Source of the DNA: an uncultured Christensenella sp.
GTDB taxonomy: Bacteria; Bacillota; Clostridia; Christensenellales; UBA3700
DNA: 64,000 bases
NCBI GenBank assembly: GCA_949290515.1
Contig: CASERZ010000010.1
Coordinates: 1 to 64,000 of the forward strand
Direction: 5' to 3'
Shown here: positions 25,493-34,956 of the stretch, piece by piece
How positions within the stretch are numbered: position 1 is the stretch's first letter
How the letters are laid out: each line of letters starts with the position of its first letter
Position numbers and translations under genes: made by a program
Notes under the pieces: model-generated
What the model saw: only the letters and a program-made list of their open reading frames with translations
Told to the model about the DNA's origin: nothing
Databases searched by the model: none

Positions 25493-25945
25493 TTATTCGA
25501 CAAGTACCCAGCCGTTACGATCTGCATTAGGGACAAAACTGTAGGAAGTAACGCTGTCTGATTCTGCCCAATATACTTTGAATGCAGAATACGAAAACGA
25601 AGTCTCCTTTGTGGAATAGTCTCCTGCAACAACCGATACTTTAACTTTTTCTGCGCCGTCCTGAGATATTCTCACTTCTGTGACATACCCTGTCTCCGGC
25701 ATTTCGCTTTCAAGAATCTCTTGAATAGTATCCTTGGCAACTCTTCCCTCTTTTTCTATTGAGATGAGCGTCAAACTTTTTTGTATAGTCCCCATAAGGT
25801 TGAGAACTTCGTTTTCAGCCATACTCTCTTTTGCCTTTTGAACATATGAAAGAGTCGTAGGTATTGCAACTGCAGCTATAATGGCTATGATTGCAATGAC
25901 CACTATCAGCTCTACAAGCGTAAAGCCTTTCTTTTTGCCTCTCAT
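25493..25945 (-). CDS. Type IV prepilin-like protein
   Basis: Leader MRGKKKG then FTLVELIVVIAIIAIIAAVAIPT, with Glu +5, and a globular domain of about 115 residues. GGGGGGAG precedes the ATG at 25945; a longer frame exists, but its first ten codons cover the ribosome binding site. It follows the major-type pilin after a strong hairpin and is likely a minor pilin. Confidence 0.85.
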   Translation of the reverse strand: MRGKKKGFTLVELIVVIAIIAIIAAVAIPTTLSYVQKAKESMAENEVLNLMGTIQKSLTLISIEKEGRVAKDTIQEILESEMPETGYVTEVRISQDGAEKVKVSVVAGDYSTKETSFSYSAFKVYWAESDSVTSYSFVPNADRNGWVLVE

Positions 25946-25971
25946 ACACTCCCCCCTTAATAAATACCTAC

Positions 25972-26002
25972 GCACTTACGGCTCTTATTGAACCGTAAGT
26001 GC
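25972..26002. other. Intercistronic stem-loop in the pilus operon
   Basis: Perfect 10-bp stem GCACTTACGG / CCGTAAGTGC with an 11-base loop between two prepilin genes. On the minus (coding) strand there is no T run, so it is more likely an mRNA-stabilising or partial-processing hairpin than a terminator; the T run is on the plus-strand side. Confidence 0.6.
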
Positions 26003-26037
26003 GGGTTTTTACATCTTAAATGTATGCACAATAAGCA

Positions 26038-26502
26038 TTAAGCCCAACCTGTATCACCGGAAGGTGCAGTGTAAGTAGTGATACAATCAGAGGCTATGGA
26101 CAAACCAAGATTAGAAAGATTGTATGTCTTTTCTACGGTAACAGCGGTACCATCGTCTGTAGCGTTAGTTCTAACGATAATTGTGAAAGCAGTTGCGGTA
26201 GAACCAGATTCAACTTCAATGCCGGTTACAGCATTAACGGTTCCCATTGCACCATTCAAAATTCCAATGAAATCAGCTTTTGTAAGATTGGTGCTATTCA
26301 AAGAATATTCCGTAAATGCAGTATTGAGTGCGTTTGCAAGTTCGTTTGCTTCGTTTTGAGCGGTGCTGACTTTAGCTTTGTTTACGTAAGAAATCGTTGT
26401 AGGAACTGCAACTGCAGCAATGATTGCAATAATTGCAATAACTACGATAAGCTCAACCAGCGTAAAGCCCTTTTTCTTGTTCTTTTTCAAATTTGCTATC
26501 AT
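26038..26502 (-). CDS. pilA: Type IV major pilin candidate
   Basis: Leader MIANLKKNKKKG then FTLVELIVVIAIIAIIAAVAVPT, the strongest class III signal in the locus, and a Thr/Asn/Ala-rich globular domain that ends TAPSGDTGWA. Its GGAGGG ribosome binding site, position just after pilB and the downstream 3' hairpin fit a highly made structural subunit; that it is the major pilin is inference. Confidence 0.8.
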   Translation of the reverse strand: MIANLKKNKKKGFTLVELIVVIAIIAIIAAVAVPTTISYVNKAKVSTAQNEANELANALNTAFTEYSLNSTNLTKADFIGILNGAMGTVNAVTGIEVESGSTATAFTIIVRTNATDDGTAVTVEKTYNLSNLGLSIASDCITTYTAPSGDTGWA

Positions 26503-26572
26503 AATATCCCTCCATATTTGAAAATATAATTTTTATTTTATATCCGCTTAATTTATAAGCGATTATAATCAA

Positions 26573-28267
26573 TCAGGTTACCGTATAGATAATACGCTTG
26601 TATTCGTCAAGGCTCGTAACACCCTTTCTGACAAGTTCTCTCAAGCTGTCCGCAAGGAATTTTGCGCCGTTCTTTACTGCCACGGCACGGATTTCGTCCG
26701 TTCCCTTGCCCGCGGTAATCATCTTTTTCATAGCGTGGTCAAGTTCTACTATCTCGTATACCGCGATACGTCCGCTATAACCGGCGTTGTTGCACTCGGG
26801 ACAGCCTACAGGCTCGTATATATCTTTTATCGTCATATCCTCAAGCAAGCCTTGATCGGTATTCTCTGCGTCACGTCTCTTCTTGCAGTAAGGGCACAAT
26901 CTCTTAACAAGTCTTTGCGCTATGATTGCATTGACGGAAGCGGATACCAGATAAGGAGGTATTCCCATATCTATCAAACGTACAATCGTAGCAATTGAAT
27001 CGTTGGTGTGCAGCGTAGACAATACCAAGTGACCCGTAATAGCCGCACGGGTAGCGATTTCTGCCGTCTCGTAGTCACGAATCTCACCGACCATTATTAC
27101 GTCGGGGTCTTGACGCAAAAGCGAACGGAGCGCACTTGCAAAGGTAAGTCCTGCCTTTGAGTTTGTCTGTACCTGATTGACTCCCATCATCTGTTTTTCG
27201 ACAGGGTCTTCGACAGTCGTAATGTTTATGTTAGGCTGTCTCAGTTTATTGAGTACCGCATACAATGTGGTTGATTTACCCGAACCGGTAGGTCCCGTAA
27301 CGAGAATAATACCGTTGGGGGCACTCAATATATGATTGAATTTCTCAATGTTCTCCTTGCTCATACCCAGTTGCTCGAAAGACAAAAGGTTTTCGCCGCC
27401 GGTGTTGAGCAAACGCATAACGCACTTTTCTCCGTATATGGTAGGCAACGTGGATACACGAAGGTCTACTTTAAACGAGTCCGTTATGTAAGCGAATCTG
27501 CCGTCCTGAGGAACACGCTTTTCCGCTATATTCATACCCGACAAAATCTTGATACGGGATATGATGCTGTTGAGTGAGCTTGCGGCAAGTCTCATACTTT
27601 CTACCAGGTCGCCGTCAATACGCATACGTATAATGACTTCCTTCTCGAAAGGCTCGATGTGTATATCCGATACCTGCCTCATATACGCCTGATGTACCAA
27701 GTTGTTGACCAGCTTAACGACAGGAGTGTTGTTTACGCTGGATTCAATCTCGTCCATCTTTTTGTTGGTATCAGCGGACATCATATTGATGGCACTCGCT
27801 ACGTCTTCTTTTTCTTCGTGATAGAATAGTTCGACGTTTTTATAATACCTGTCAATAGCGTTGAGAATACGCTCCTGAGTAGACAAGACGACTACGGTCT
27901 CCATCTTGGAGCTCATCTTGATATCTTCGAGGACGCCCATTTCCTCGGGATTGGATATCGCGACTACAATCTTGTTGCTGCGGATATCTATAGGCATCAA
28001 CTCGTATCTGCGAGCAAGCGTCTCGGGAACGAGTTTTAATACTTCGGGACGTTTTACTACCAACTCTTTGTTGATAAACTGGACGTCCATTCGCTGTGCG
28101 TACGCCTCAAGAAGCTGGTCTTCGTTGAGGATTCCGCGGGATATAAGTATCTGACCTATTTCTTCGTCGGGATGACTTCTCTGCCAACGTTTTGCGTCGT
28201 TGAGTTGTTCTTGTTTGATAACTTTATTATTGAGAAGTATTTCCCAAATCGCTGAATTGTTGTCCAC
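26573..28267 (-). CDS. pilB: Type IV pilus assembly ATPase PilB (GspE family)
   Basis: Hexameric motor that drives pilus extension from the cytoplasm. An N-terminal MshEN/GspE-N region (residues ~1-150), then the secretion ATPase core: Walker A GPTGSGKST near residue 326, Asp box, Walker B DPDVIMVGEIRD, His box HLVLSTLHTND. The zinc-binding cysteines CPYC (~459) and CPEC (~489) mark PilB/GspE extension ATPases and are absent from PilT. Length 564 is normal. Confidence 0.95.
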   Translation of the reverse strand: MDNNSAIWEILLNNKVIKQEQLNDAKRWQRSHPDEEIGQILISRGILNEDQLLEAYAQRMDVQFINKELVVKRPEVLKLVPETLARRYELMPIDIRSNKIVVAISNPEEMGVLEDIKMSSKMETVVVLSTQERILNAIDRYYKNVELFYHEEKEDVASAINMMSADTNKKMDEIESSVNNTPVVKLVNNLVHQAYMRQVSDIHIEPFEKEVIIRMRIDGDLVESMRLAASSLNSIISRIKILSGMNIAEKRVPQDGRFAYITDSFKVDLRVSTLPTIYGEKCVMRLLNTGGENLLSFEQLGMSKENIEKFNHILSAPNGIILVTGPTGSGKSTTLYAVLNKLRQPNINITTVEDPVEKQMMGVNQVQTNSKAGLTFASALRSLLRQDPDVIMVGEIRDYETAEIATRAAITGHLVLSTLHTNDSIATIVRLIDMGIPPYLVSASVNAIIAQRLVKRLCPYCKKRRDAENTDQGLLEDMTIKDIYEPVGCPECNNAGYSGRIAVYEIVELDHAMKKMITAGKGTDEIRAVAVKNGAKFLADSLRELVRKGVTSLDEYKRIIYTVT

Positions 28268-28391
28268 TAATATCCCTCCTTGTATATAAATTATATTACA
28301 ATTTATTTACAGTGTCAATATGCAATTTTTATTTTTGCCTGTTTTTTAACATTGTTTTGGGCTAAAATCCATAATGCATTAACTATTAGTT

Positions 28392-29405
28392 TTAGAATAT
28401 AAGATTTGTATAACCTTTTATTATTGAATCGCCCAAATAAACCGTAATTAAAGTTGCCAAAGCAATGAACGGTCCGAAAGGAATTGCCTTGCCTTTAGGC
28501 ATATCGTCCTCATCTTCCTCATTATCGGAATCACCCTCTTGCGCTTGAATATCTGCAAGCTTTTTGTCCTGTTGGGCATTGCCTTCTAAAGCGACGCTTT
28601 TGCCGTCTTCTATAGCGACAGACTTTTCTCTCTCAGTTTCCGCGTTGGCTTCAATGCAATCAACGCTCTTCTCGGTGATTGTTTCCGCGCTCTCTCCCGC
28701 ACTCTCTTCGCAAAGTCTTTTCTCCTCTTCCGAATCAGCCTCGTTCTGTTCCTTTTTCTTGCGTACAATCATATAAACAATAGAGAATATTCCGCCCACG
28801 ACCACTGATATAAGGAAAATAACCAGAATCTTCTGCCAGCCGAACAAAAGTCCGAGTACAAAATACAGTTTCACGTCTCCCAGTCCCATTCCTCCGAAAA
28901 GAGCCAGTATGAGCATAGGCAAGCTTATGCATACGCAACCGATAAGTTTGGATTGCCACGATACGCCCGATATAGGGAAAAAAGTAATAAGTCCCAAAAG
29001 TAATATCGTCACATTGGAAGAATCGGGTATCTCGAAAGTATCGAAGTCTATCATTGCGACAACTATCAGTACCGACACGAGCACGTCGTATACCAACGTC
29101 ATCCAGCTTATGCCGAATACGGCAAAATTGACGACCCACAGAATACAGTTTAAAGCCTCAATCAAAGGATAGCGGGGAGAGATTGACGCGTGACAATTGC
29201 GACATTTCCCCTTCAAAATCAAATAGCTTATCACAGGAATATTGTCATAAGCCTTTATCGGCGCGCCGCATTTGGGGCAAAAAGAACGTGCCTTTGAAAA
29301 AAAAGTGCCTTTGGGAAGACGATATATGACTACGTTGAGAAAACTACCTATCGCCAATCCCGCTAAAGCACTCAAAAAATACAAAGTAACAGTCAGAGCA
29401 AGCAT
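28392..29405 (-). CDS. pilD: Prepilin peptidase PilD
   Basis: Bifunctional A24 aspartic protease and N-methyltransferase that cuts the prepilins of this locus. Zinc-type cysteines C43, C46, C68, C71 (CPKC, CRNC) and catalytic Asp segments IDFDTFEIPD and GLGDVKL are all present, with about eight membrane helices. Unusually, ~80 acidic residues (about 225-305) are inserted before the last helix. The start at 29405 has AGAAGG; a GTG two codons earlier is possible. Confidence 0.93.
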   Translation of the reverse strand: MLALTVTLYFLSALAGLAIGSFLNVVIYRLPKGTFFSKARSFCPKCGAPIKAYDNIPVISYLILKGKCRNCHASISPRYPLIEALNCILWVVNFAVFGISWMTLVYDVLVSVLIVVAMIDFDTFEIPDSSNVTILLLGLITFFPISGVSWQSKLIGCVCISLPMLILALFGGMGLGDVKLYFVLGLLFGWQKILVIFLISVVVGGIFSIVYMIVRKKKEQNEADSEEEKRLCEESAGESAETITEKSVDCIEANAETEREKSVAIEDGKSVALEGNAQQDKKLADIQAQEGDSDNEEDEDDMPKGKAIPFGPFIALATLITVYLGDSIIKGYTNLIF

Positions 29406-29414
29406 ATTCACCTT

Positions 29415-30053
29415 CTATGCAAAATAACAAAGAAATTTAGAGCCAGCGCTAGTAAAACTAATACTGTTGCCCAATCTTTCAAGGTTGAGAAGCTTGAAAG
29501 ATTCCTTGCCTTGCGTGACTACTCTTTCCGGATTATCTCTTTCGTAAACATAAATCTGTACTCTCAAGGTAAGATAATCTCCCGAAGCCGCATTATAAAG
29601 CGGAACAAAGGATATTTGCACTCCGTATTTATCGTAAGCGGATTCTTCGAGAATGAGTTTGCTTCCTACAGGCAATCCTCTATCGTCTAGTTCAAATTCT
29701 CCGAGATAATCACTCTCGAGATAATATACGTATCCGTTGAAACTGAACATGACGTGATGAGTTTTGAGATATTCGGGTTTTATCTCGCCGCTTTGTCCCA
29801 AAGCGCTACCTGAATCAAGGACGACCTCCTCTTTGGTATAAAGATTTTTCTTGACCAAAGCCAAAACAAGATCCTTCACGTCATCCGCCATAAGGGTTTC
29901 TGTTCCTTTAGAAAACGTCCTGCTCGCAGAACTCGTAATTGCAAAGACGGATATCGTAAGAATACTCATAATAACCATGGCAACGAGAAGTTCCACAAGC
30001 GTAAAACCTTTTTTCCATTTATTCTTGGTCTTTTTAATTCTGTTTATCAACAT
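29415..30053 (-). CDS. Type IV prepilin-like minor protein (PilW/ComGF-like)
   Basis: Leader ..NKWKKG then FTLVELLVAMVIMSILTISVFAIT, with Glu +5, and a 180-residue globular domain. Larger than the pilins, it looks like a minor or priming pilin. The start is uncertain: the ATG at 30053 lies 3 bases past the previous stop; in-frame TTG at 30059 is an alternative. Confidence 0.82.
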   Translation of the reverse strand: MLINRIKKTKNKWKKGFTLVELLVAMVIMSILTISVFAITSSASRTFSKGTETLMADDVKDLVLALVKKNLYTKEEVVLDSGSALGQSGEIKPEYLKTHHVMFSFNGYVYYLESDYLGEFELDDRGLPVGSKLILEESAYDKYGVQISFVPLYNAASGDYLTLRVQIYVYERDNPERVVTQGKESFKLLNLERLGNSISFTSAGSKFLCYFA

Positions 30054-30055
30054 AA

Positions 30056-30460
30056 TCAATCACCGACGTATATGCAATACGATATTCCGGAATCGTTGAG
30101 CGTATAGATATAATACGTTCCTTGAGAAGTAACTCTCTTTTTGATTTCGCTGTCCTTGTTGCTGAGTTCAAGAGTCAAAGGCTGATAAGTGTATTCACCC
30201 TCTGCATGGTCGGAGCTCACTACGGTAATCGTAATATTTTCTGTACTGCCCGTTTCGATAGCTTCGACAAGTCTTTCTCTGTCACTATCGTAAGCTATTG
30301 ACATATTGACCATCTTTGTGGAAGTAAACATAAACGTGGAAAACATTATCGCCATCATTGCAAACAATGCCACACTCACTATCGCCTCCAACAGAGTAAA
30401 TCCTTTTTTCCCTTTGAGTCTTACCAGTGAGAATCTTCTCTTTTTTTCAGTCTTTCTCAT
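30056..30460 (-). CDS. Type IV prepilin-like minor protein (PilV-like)
   Basis: Leader RLKGKKG then FTLLEAIVSVALFAMMAIMF, Glu +5, in a 135-residue protein. It starts within a few bases of the stop of the giant pilin-like gene, indicating translational coupling. An upstream TTG (30466) is in frame. Confidence 0.82.
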   Translation of the reverse strand: MRKTEKKRRFSLVRLKGKKGFTLLEAIVSVALFAMMAIMFSTFMFTSTKMVNMSIAYDSDRERLVEAIETGSTENITITVVSSDHAEGEYTYQPLTLELSNKDSEIKKRVTSQGTYYIYTLNDSGISYCIYVGD

Positions 30461-30462
30461 AA

Positions 30463-33400
30463 TCAATAATACCCCAAGAATTCCCAGATAATTTCGCCGA
30501 ATTGACCGATTTCTTCTTCACTGTTGCCGAATTCGAAGTTTACATCGGTAATCAGCGGTGCAGGAACGTGGTTGTAGACACAATACCTATATTCACTTAT
30601 TGTCTCATCAAACCTGTCAACCTGACCTTGCATCAAATAGTTCTTTACCGCCATACAGCCGTTGAGAATGGTTCTGTCACCGTCCGAACCGACTATATCG
30701 CCAAATCCGTTGGGCGCATATATGTAGCCGTTCATGCTCATATTGTAACCCATCTCGATTATAATACTGTCATTTGATATAAAGTATATACTGTCTGATC
30801 TACGATCGACTCCCGTCATTTCTTCGACAAGTCCGACCGTACAGTTTGTACCGAATTGCAGTTCGGGCACTTCAACGCCGTCTCCTCCGCTGACATATAC
30901 GAACGTCATATTGCCACCTGTGAGCAATACAGTCGTATTTGCGCCAAAGGTTACGCCTTTTTCGAATTTCAGATGCAAATTATCCTCAAACGAATTGAAT
31001 TTGATAGTATATCCGCCGTAATTGAAATTAATTCTCGAGGTGAATACCATGCTCTTTTTAATTTCGATTACTTTGTTTACATTATCGACAGAAGCAACGT
31101 CTGTTCTGCCTGTAGCCGCAACATAACTCTGTATGCCCGATCTGATATCTCCGTCTGAAATATAGCTGTTGATATCGTAGTAATATACACCGAGAGGAGA
31201 CGTCTCGTCAGCGGCTGCTACGGGAGCATTCCAGAATTGAGGGTTTGCCTCTTTGGTTTCCCATGTAGTAGGGAAGAAATACTGCGACCACAGATTCAAA
31301 GACTGTCCCGCCGAGAAATGGATACTCTCAGCGCCGCCGTATGTAGCAAAATTGTTGATTTGATGTGCAAATACTGCATCAGACGCTTGCGAGATAACAG
31401 AACCGCTGTATGTTACTCCGAACGAGCTCAACCAACTGCCGAGAACGTTGGGATTTATCGTCAAATCGTAATCGGTATCCCAGACTGACAATCCTACCGT
31501 ATAAAGAGTATCGAGATAGATTGACTTTCTGTTTCCTTCAAGCGTAAATCCTCCGTACCATTCGTTACCGTCGATATACGTTCCGCCGGTACCTACGAAT
31601 ACGTTGTTGAAATTAAGGTGAGGCGCTTCGAGTCCGCTCCATGCATTTGTCTTGTGCTGACTTTGTTTTATTCTCAACTTGTTAGCCACCAAGTTGCCTG
31701 TAACGTCTATTGTATTATACCTCATGGCAGTTTCATTATTTTTACTGTCTTCCATCGAGGCTCCAGTCTTTAGATAGTTTATATACGCATCGTTGGTGTA
31801 CTCCAAGTCTATATTTAAATATTCTTCAACGAATATGTTGCCGAAGATTTCTCTATAGACATCGTCACTTTCCCATTTTGCTACGATAATCTTTGTATTA
31901 ACTTTGGAATAGAGCGTTCCTGTTACGGAAGTATTTTTAATATGAGCGCCGTATTCGTTTGTATTGAGATAAGATGTACAAAGCGCATTGGATTCGGTGA
32001 CACAGTCTTCCTTTAAACCTGCAATAACGAGATTGCCGCCGGGACAGTTGATAGACAAACCGTTGCCGTCCTTAAAAGTAAGTGTACCGGATTTTATGAC
32101 ACTGTTATCGATAGAAAAATTATTTCCTCTCAAATAAACGTTGCCGTATATTGTACTGTCGAGAATAGTGAGATTGTCGCCATTGCAATAAACGTCGCCG
32201 TAAATCGTGGAGTTTGCTATATACAAATCCCCTTGCACCATGATATCTCCGAATATGGAAACGGATTTTTTATGAACTCTGCTGCTTCCGTTCCATCTTT
32301 GGAAAACATAACCGTCTATCGCAAGGTCTTTTCTTGCATAGATATTGTTTTTGATGCCTTGATAAGCATTGTATGTATTAATTGAATCGAAGTTTTCAAT
32401 TCTCGCATCTTCCCAAAGATACATGTTGCCGTTTATTCTGAACGTCGTATCTTCTGCGGGAATATTGTTGTTGACGTGGTCAAAGAATACGTCGATGCCG
32501 GCGGGATAGCCGTGTTCGAATCTGGTATCTCCGAGCGTGTTGTAATAGTCCCAATAGTCGCGTCCCATTACGGTGTCGTAATAGAATTGCCAGCTTTCTT
32601 TATCGTTTCTGTCCTTGTCCCACAAACCTATAAGCGCTCTGGATTGGACATAAAGGTCTCCGTTGATCGCCGTATAGTTTCTGGGGTATTCGATTGCTCC
32701 CGCAAGGTAATCCTGAGGCAAACTGTTGGCATAACTTCCCTGGCTTTGTCCGACATAGTCGAATTCAGGACTTCTTATATCACCGTAATCTTTGTTTTCG
32801 CTTCTGTAATCAGAGAAAAGATAAAGCTCTACCCAATCGTTATAGAACAAAATCTCGCTTACATTGGTATACCATTCGCCCGTAGCAGATGCCAAATTCT
32901 GACCTTCTACCGCCAAAGGTTCGTTGTCGATATCGAAGGGTTTTGTGTGTCCGGTAACAGTTTCGAGGACATCGCCATTATACACCTTTGTTTCTATACC
33001 GCTGTAAACGGTATCGCGCAAATATCTGTTATATACTCCCGCATGCGAATTGTCATTTATGATTTCATCGTTTGCATTGCGGATATACTGACCTGCAGTA
33101 CCCGTATATACTCCGTAATATCCGAATTTTTCAAGGCTGGTAAGTACCGTGTTGTAAATACCGCCGTTTGTCGAAGTGCCTTCGTAGTAAATACCGTTTT
33201 CGTCATATGCGTAAATTACTGGTTGAGCAACGTACACGTCACCTAACGACTCTGCGGTAATCATACATGTCAAAGGAGAAGACCAACAGAATGCGTTGCT
33301 GAAAATCTTGGAAAGCTCTTCTGCTGCCTTCGTAGTTTTAGCAATCTTCATTCTTACGCTTTCGCTGTAACCTTTATAAGTAGCATAAGCTTCGAGACTT

Positions 33401-33855
33401 AATTCCGTACGACGGGTATTTGTATATCTTGCCTGTAATCTGCAAGTACCCATAACGTCCTTAAAAAGTCCTGCGTCTTCAATGATAGAAGGTCCGGTGT
33501 CGCCTTCTATTATAGTGCCTGCGCCTCCGACCTCGCCGATGGTACAGTACACCGCCGTAATATCGTCAACGCCCGAAAGTACGGATTCGGCATATTTTGC
33601 ATCGAGCGTTTCGACAATGATATTCATTGCTTCTTCGTCATCGTAAATCAAATCGTAAAGTGCGTTAACGCTGGCTTGCGCAGTATAATGCGCTTGTTGT
33701 TTGCATAGTTTTGAGAAAGAATAGTTATACGAACGCAAAGCAATTGACGTGAAAAGCGTACCCATGACTACCAACATAGCCACCGATACCATTACCACTA
33801 CCAGAGACATACCACGTTTAGGGTTTCTCAACATTTTTTTAAGTCTCTTTATCAT
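30463..33855 (-). CDS. Giant pilin-like protein with beta-helix region (PilX-like N-terminus)
   Basis: The N-terminus NPKRGMSLVVVMVSVAMLVVMGTLF is a basic leader and single hydrophobic helix like PilX/PulK, but without Glu +5. About 1060 exposed residues follow, rich in Y, N, D and G. Residues ~530-600 repeat short strands (VQGDLYIANSTIYGDVYCNG..., YGNVYLRGNNFSI) as in bactofilin or parallel beta-helix domains, and a second such set lies near residues 960-1060. Located between pilO and the minor prepilins, it is likely surface-exposed, perhaps a tip adhesin; function is inferred. AAGGAGG precedes the ATG. Known PilX/PulK proteins are far shorter. Confidence 0.7.
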   Translation of the reverse strand: MIKRLKKMLRNPKRGMSLVVVMVSVAMLVVMGTLFTSIALRSYNYSFSKLCKQQAHYTAQASVNALYDLIYDDEEAMNIIVETLDAKYAESVLSGVDDITAVYCTIGEVGGAGTIIEGDTGPSIIEDAGLFKDVMGTCRLQARYTNTRRTELSLEAYATYKGYSESVRMKIAKTTKAAEELSKIFSNAFCWSSPLTCMITAESLGDVYVAQPVIYAYDENGIYYEGTSTNGGIYNTVLTSLEKFGYYGVYTGTAGQYIRNANDEIINDNSHAGVYNRYLRDTVYSGIETKVYNGDVLETVTGHTKPFDIDNEPLAVEGQNLASATGEWYTNVSEILFYNDWVELYLFSDYRSENKDYGDIRSPEFDYVGQSQGSYANSLPQDYLAGAIEYPRNYTAINGDLYVQSRALIGLWDKDRNDKESWQFYYDTVMGRDYWDYYNTLGDTRFEHGYPAGIDVFFDHVNNNIPAEDTTFRINGNMYLWEDARIENFDSINTYNAYQGIKNNIYARKDLAIDGYVFQRWNGSSRVHKKSVSIFGDIMVQGDLYIANSTIYGDVYCNGDNLTILDSTIYGNVYLRGNNFSIDNSVIKSGTLTFKDGNGLSINCPGGNLVIAGLKEDCVTESNALCTSYLNTNEYGAHIKNTSVTGTLYSKVNTKIIVAKWESDDVYREIFGNIFVEEYLNIDLEYTNDAYINYLKTGASMEDSKNNETAMRYNTIDVTGNLVANKLRIKQSQHKTNAWSGLEAPHLNFNNVFVGTGGTYIDGNEWYGGFTLEGNRKSIYLDTLYTVGLSVWDTDYDLTINPNVLGSWLSSFGVTYSGSVISQASDAVFAHQINNFATYGGAESIHFSAGQSLNLWSQYFFPTTWETKEANPQFWNAPVAAADETSPLGVYYYDINSYISDGDIRSGIQSYVAATGRTDVASVDNVNKVIEIKKSMVFTSRINFNYGGYTIKFNSFEDNLHLKFEKGVTFGANTTVLLTGGNMTFVYVSGGDGVEVPELQFGTNCTVGLVEEMTGVDRRSDSIYFISNDSIIIEMGYNMSMNGYIYAPNGFGDIVGSDGDRTILNGCMAVKNYLMQGQVDRFDETISEYRYCVYNHVPAPLITDVNFEFGNSEEEIGQFGEIIWEFLGYY

Positions 33856-33926
33856 ATTCTTCCTCCTTATCTTAATGTTCCCTCTTATAAACTTTTGACG
33901 ATTTTCAAATTCAATTAAGTAAGTTC

Positions 33927-33962
33927 AGTATTGTCCTGCCGAAAATTCGGCAGAACAATACT
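33927..33962. other. Strong intercistronic stem-loop after pilO
   Basis: 17-bp arms with one mismatch (33927-33943 and 33946-33962) and a 2-base loop, between the pilO stop and the giant pilin-like gene. No T run follows on the coding strand, so it is not a standard terminator; it may set mRNA stability or partial read-through. Confidence 0.7.
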
Positions 33963-33969
33963 ATGTGAA

Positions 33970-34956
33970 TCAACCGAAAGTTACCGTAACATAAGGCACG
34001 GAGTTGTCAAGTGGAGATTTGAAATATCCCTTATTCTTGTCGCCTACCGCTCTGACAATAATATTCTGCGCGCCCGTCAAAGCATCTGCACTAAAAGTAT
34101 AATTGAGAATGCCCGTGTTACTTTGAGGTTTCATTGTTGCATTAGGAATCAAAGTATAATATCTCGTACCGTCTTCACCCTGTGTAAACGAATAGAATTC
34201 ATAGCTTACAGCATTTTCTACGGCACTGAACGAAATAGTCGTTCCGCCATTGTTGGTAAGATTTGTTACGTTTGCAAGCAATGCAGGAATATTTCCGGAT
34301 TCAATCTCAACTTGCATCGTGTATTTCAAAGTAAAGCTTCCCTCATAGGACAATTTTATTTGTTCTACGGGAGGAGTATCTTCATTATTGTCATCGTCGA
34401 CGGATTCCGTTGTTTCCACGATATTGAAAGTAAAGCTGGTAATCTCCATGCTGGGATTTGCTTCTACGGTGTCGAGAAAATTGTTAACGACTGCTATAGC
34501 TGCGGGAGTATTGTCCACGGGGATAGCATATGCGGAAGTACAATCGACATACAAAACGTCGTATGCTATATTCGTTTCGTCCCACACTGCACTCTGGGTG
34601 GATGTCTGAATAGGATACCAACCCTGTGACGAATATCCCGTAAAACCGCAATCTTCAAAAAGCGTAAACATCTTTTCGTCAATATAAGTTGCCGTAACGG
34701 GTTCGTCGAGGACTTTATTGTTGTTGGCATAATAGTATTCAAGCAAATCGTTATATTTCTTGTCGATTTTTGCCGTATTTATTGCCGCAAGCCTGTCATT
34801 GAGAGCCTGAACCTGCTCTTGTTTTGTCTTTACTTGCGCTTCGATTGCATCGAGGTCGTCATTTGCAGGCACTATGCCGTACATGTAAAATACAGCTACG
34901 AAAATTACTACCGCCAAGATGACGAGCATCAATTTATCTTTACTTGTCAGTGTCAT
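33970..34956 (-). CDS. pilO: PilO-like pilus alignment protein
   Basis: Short cytoplasmic start, one membrane helix (residues ~9-27, LMLVILAVVIFVAVFYMYGI), a coiled coil (DDLDAIEAQVKTKQEQVQALNDRLAAI) and a periplasm-side ferredoxin-like domain: the PilO plan. At 328 residues it is longer than usual, with an extra beta-rich C-terminal domain (~200-328). It overlaps pilN by four bases (ATGA). Confidence 0.75.
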   Translation of the reverse strand: MTLTSKDKLMLVILAVVIFVAVFYMYGIVPANDDLDAIEAQVKTKQEQVQALNDRLAAINTAKIDKKYNDLLEYYYANNNKVLDEPVTATYIDEKMFTLFEDCGFTGYSSQGWYPIQTSTQSAVWDETNIAYDVLYVDCTSAYAIPVDNTPAAIAVVNNFLDTVEANPSMEITSFTFNIVETTESVDDDNNEDTPPVEQIKLSYEGSFTLKYTMQVEIESGNIPALLANVTNLTNNGGTTISFSAVENAVSYEFYSFTQGEDGTRYYTLIPNATMKPQSNTGILNYTFSADALTGAQNIIVRAVGDKNKGYFKSPLDNSVPYVTVTFG

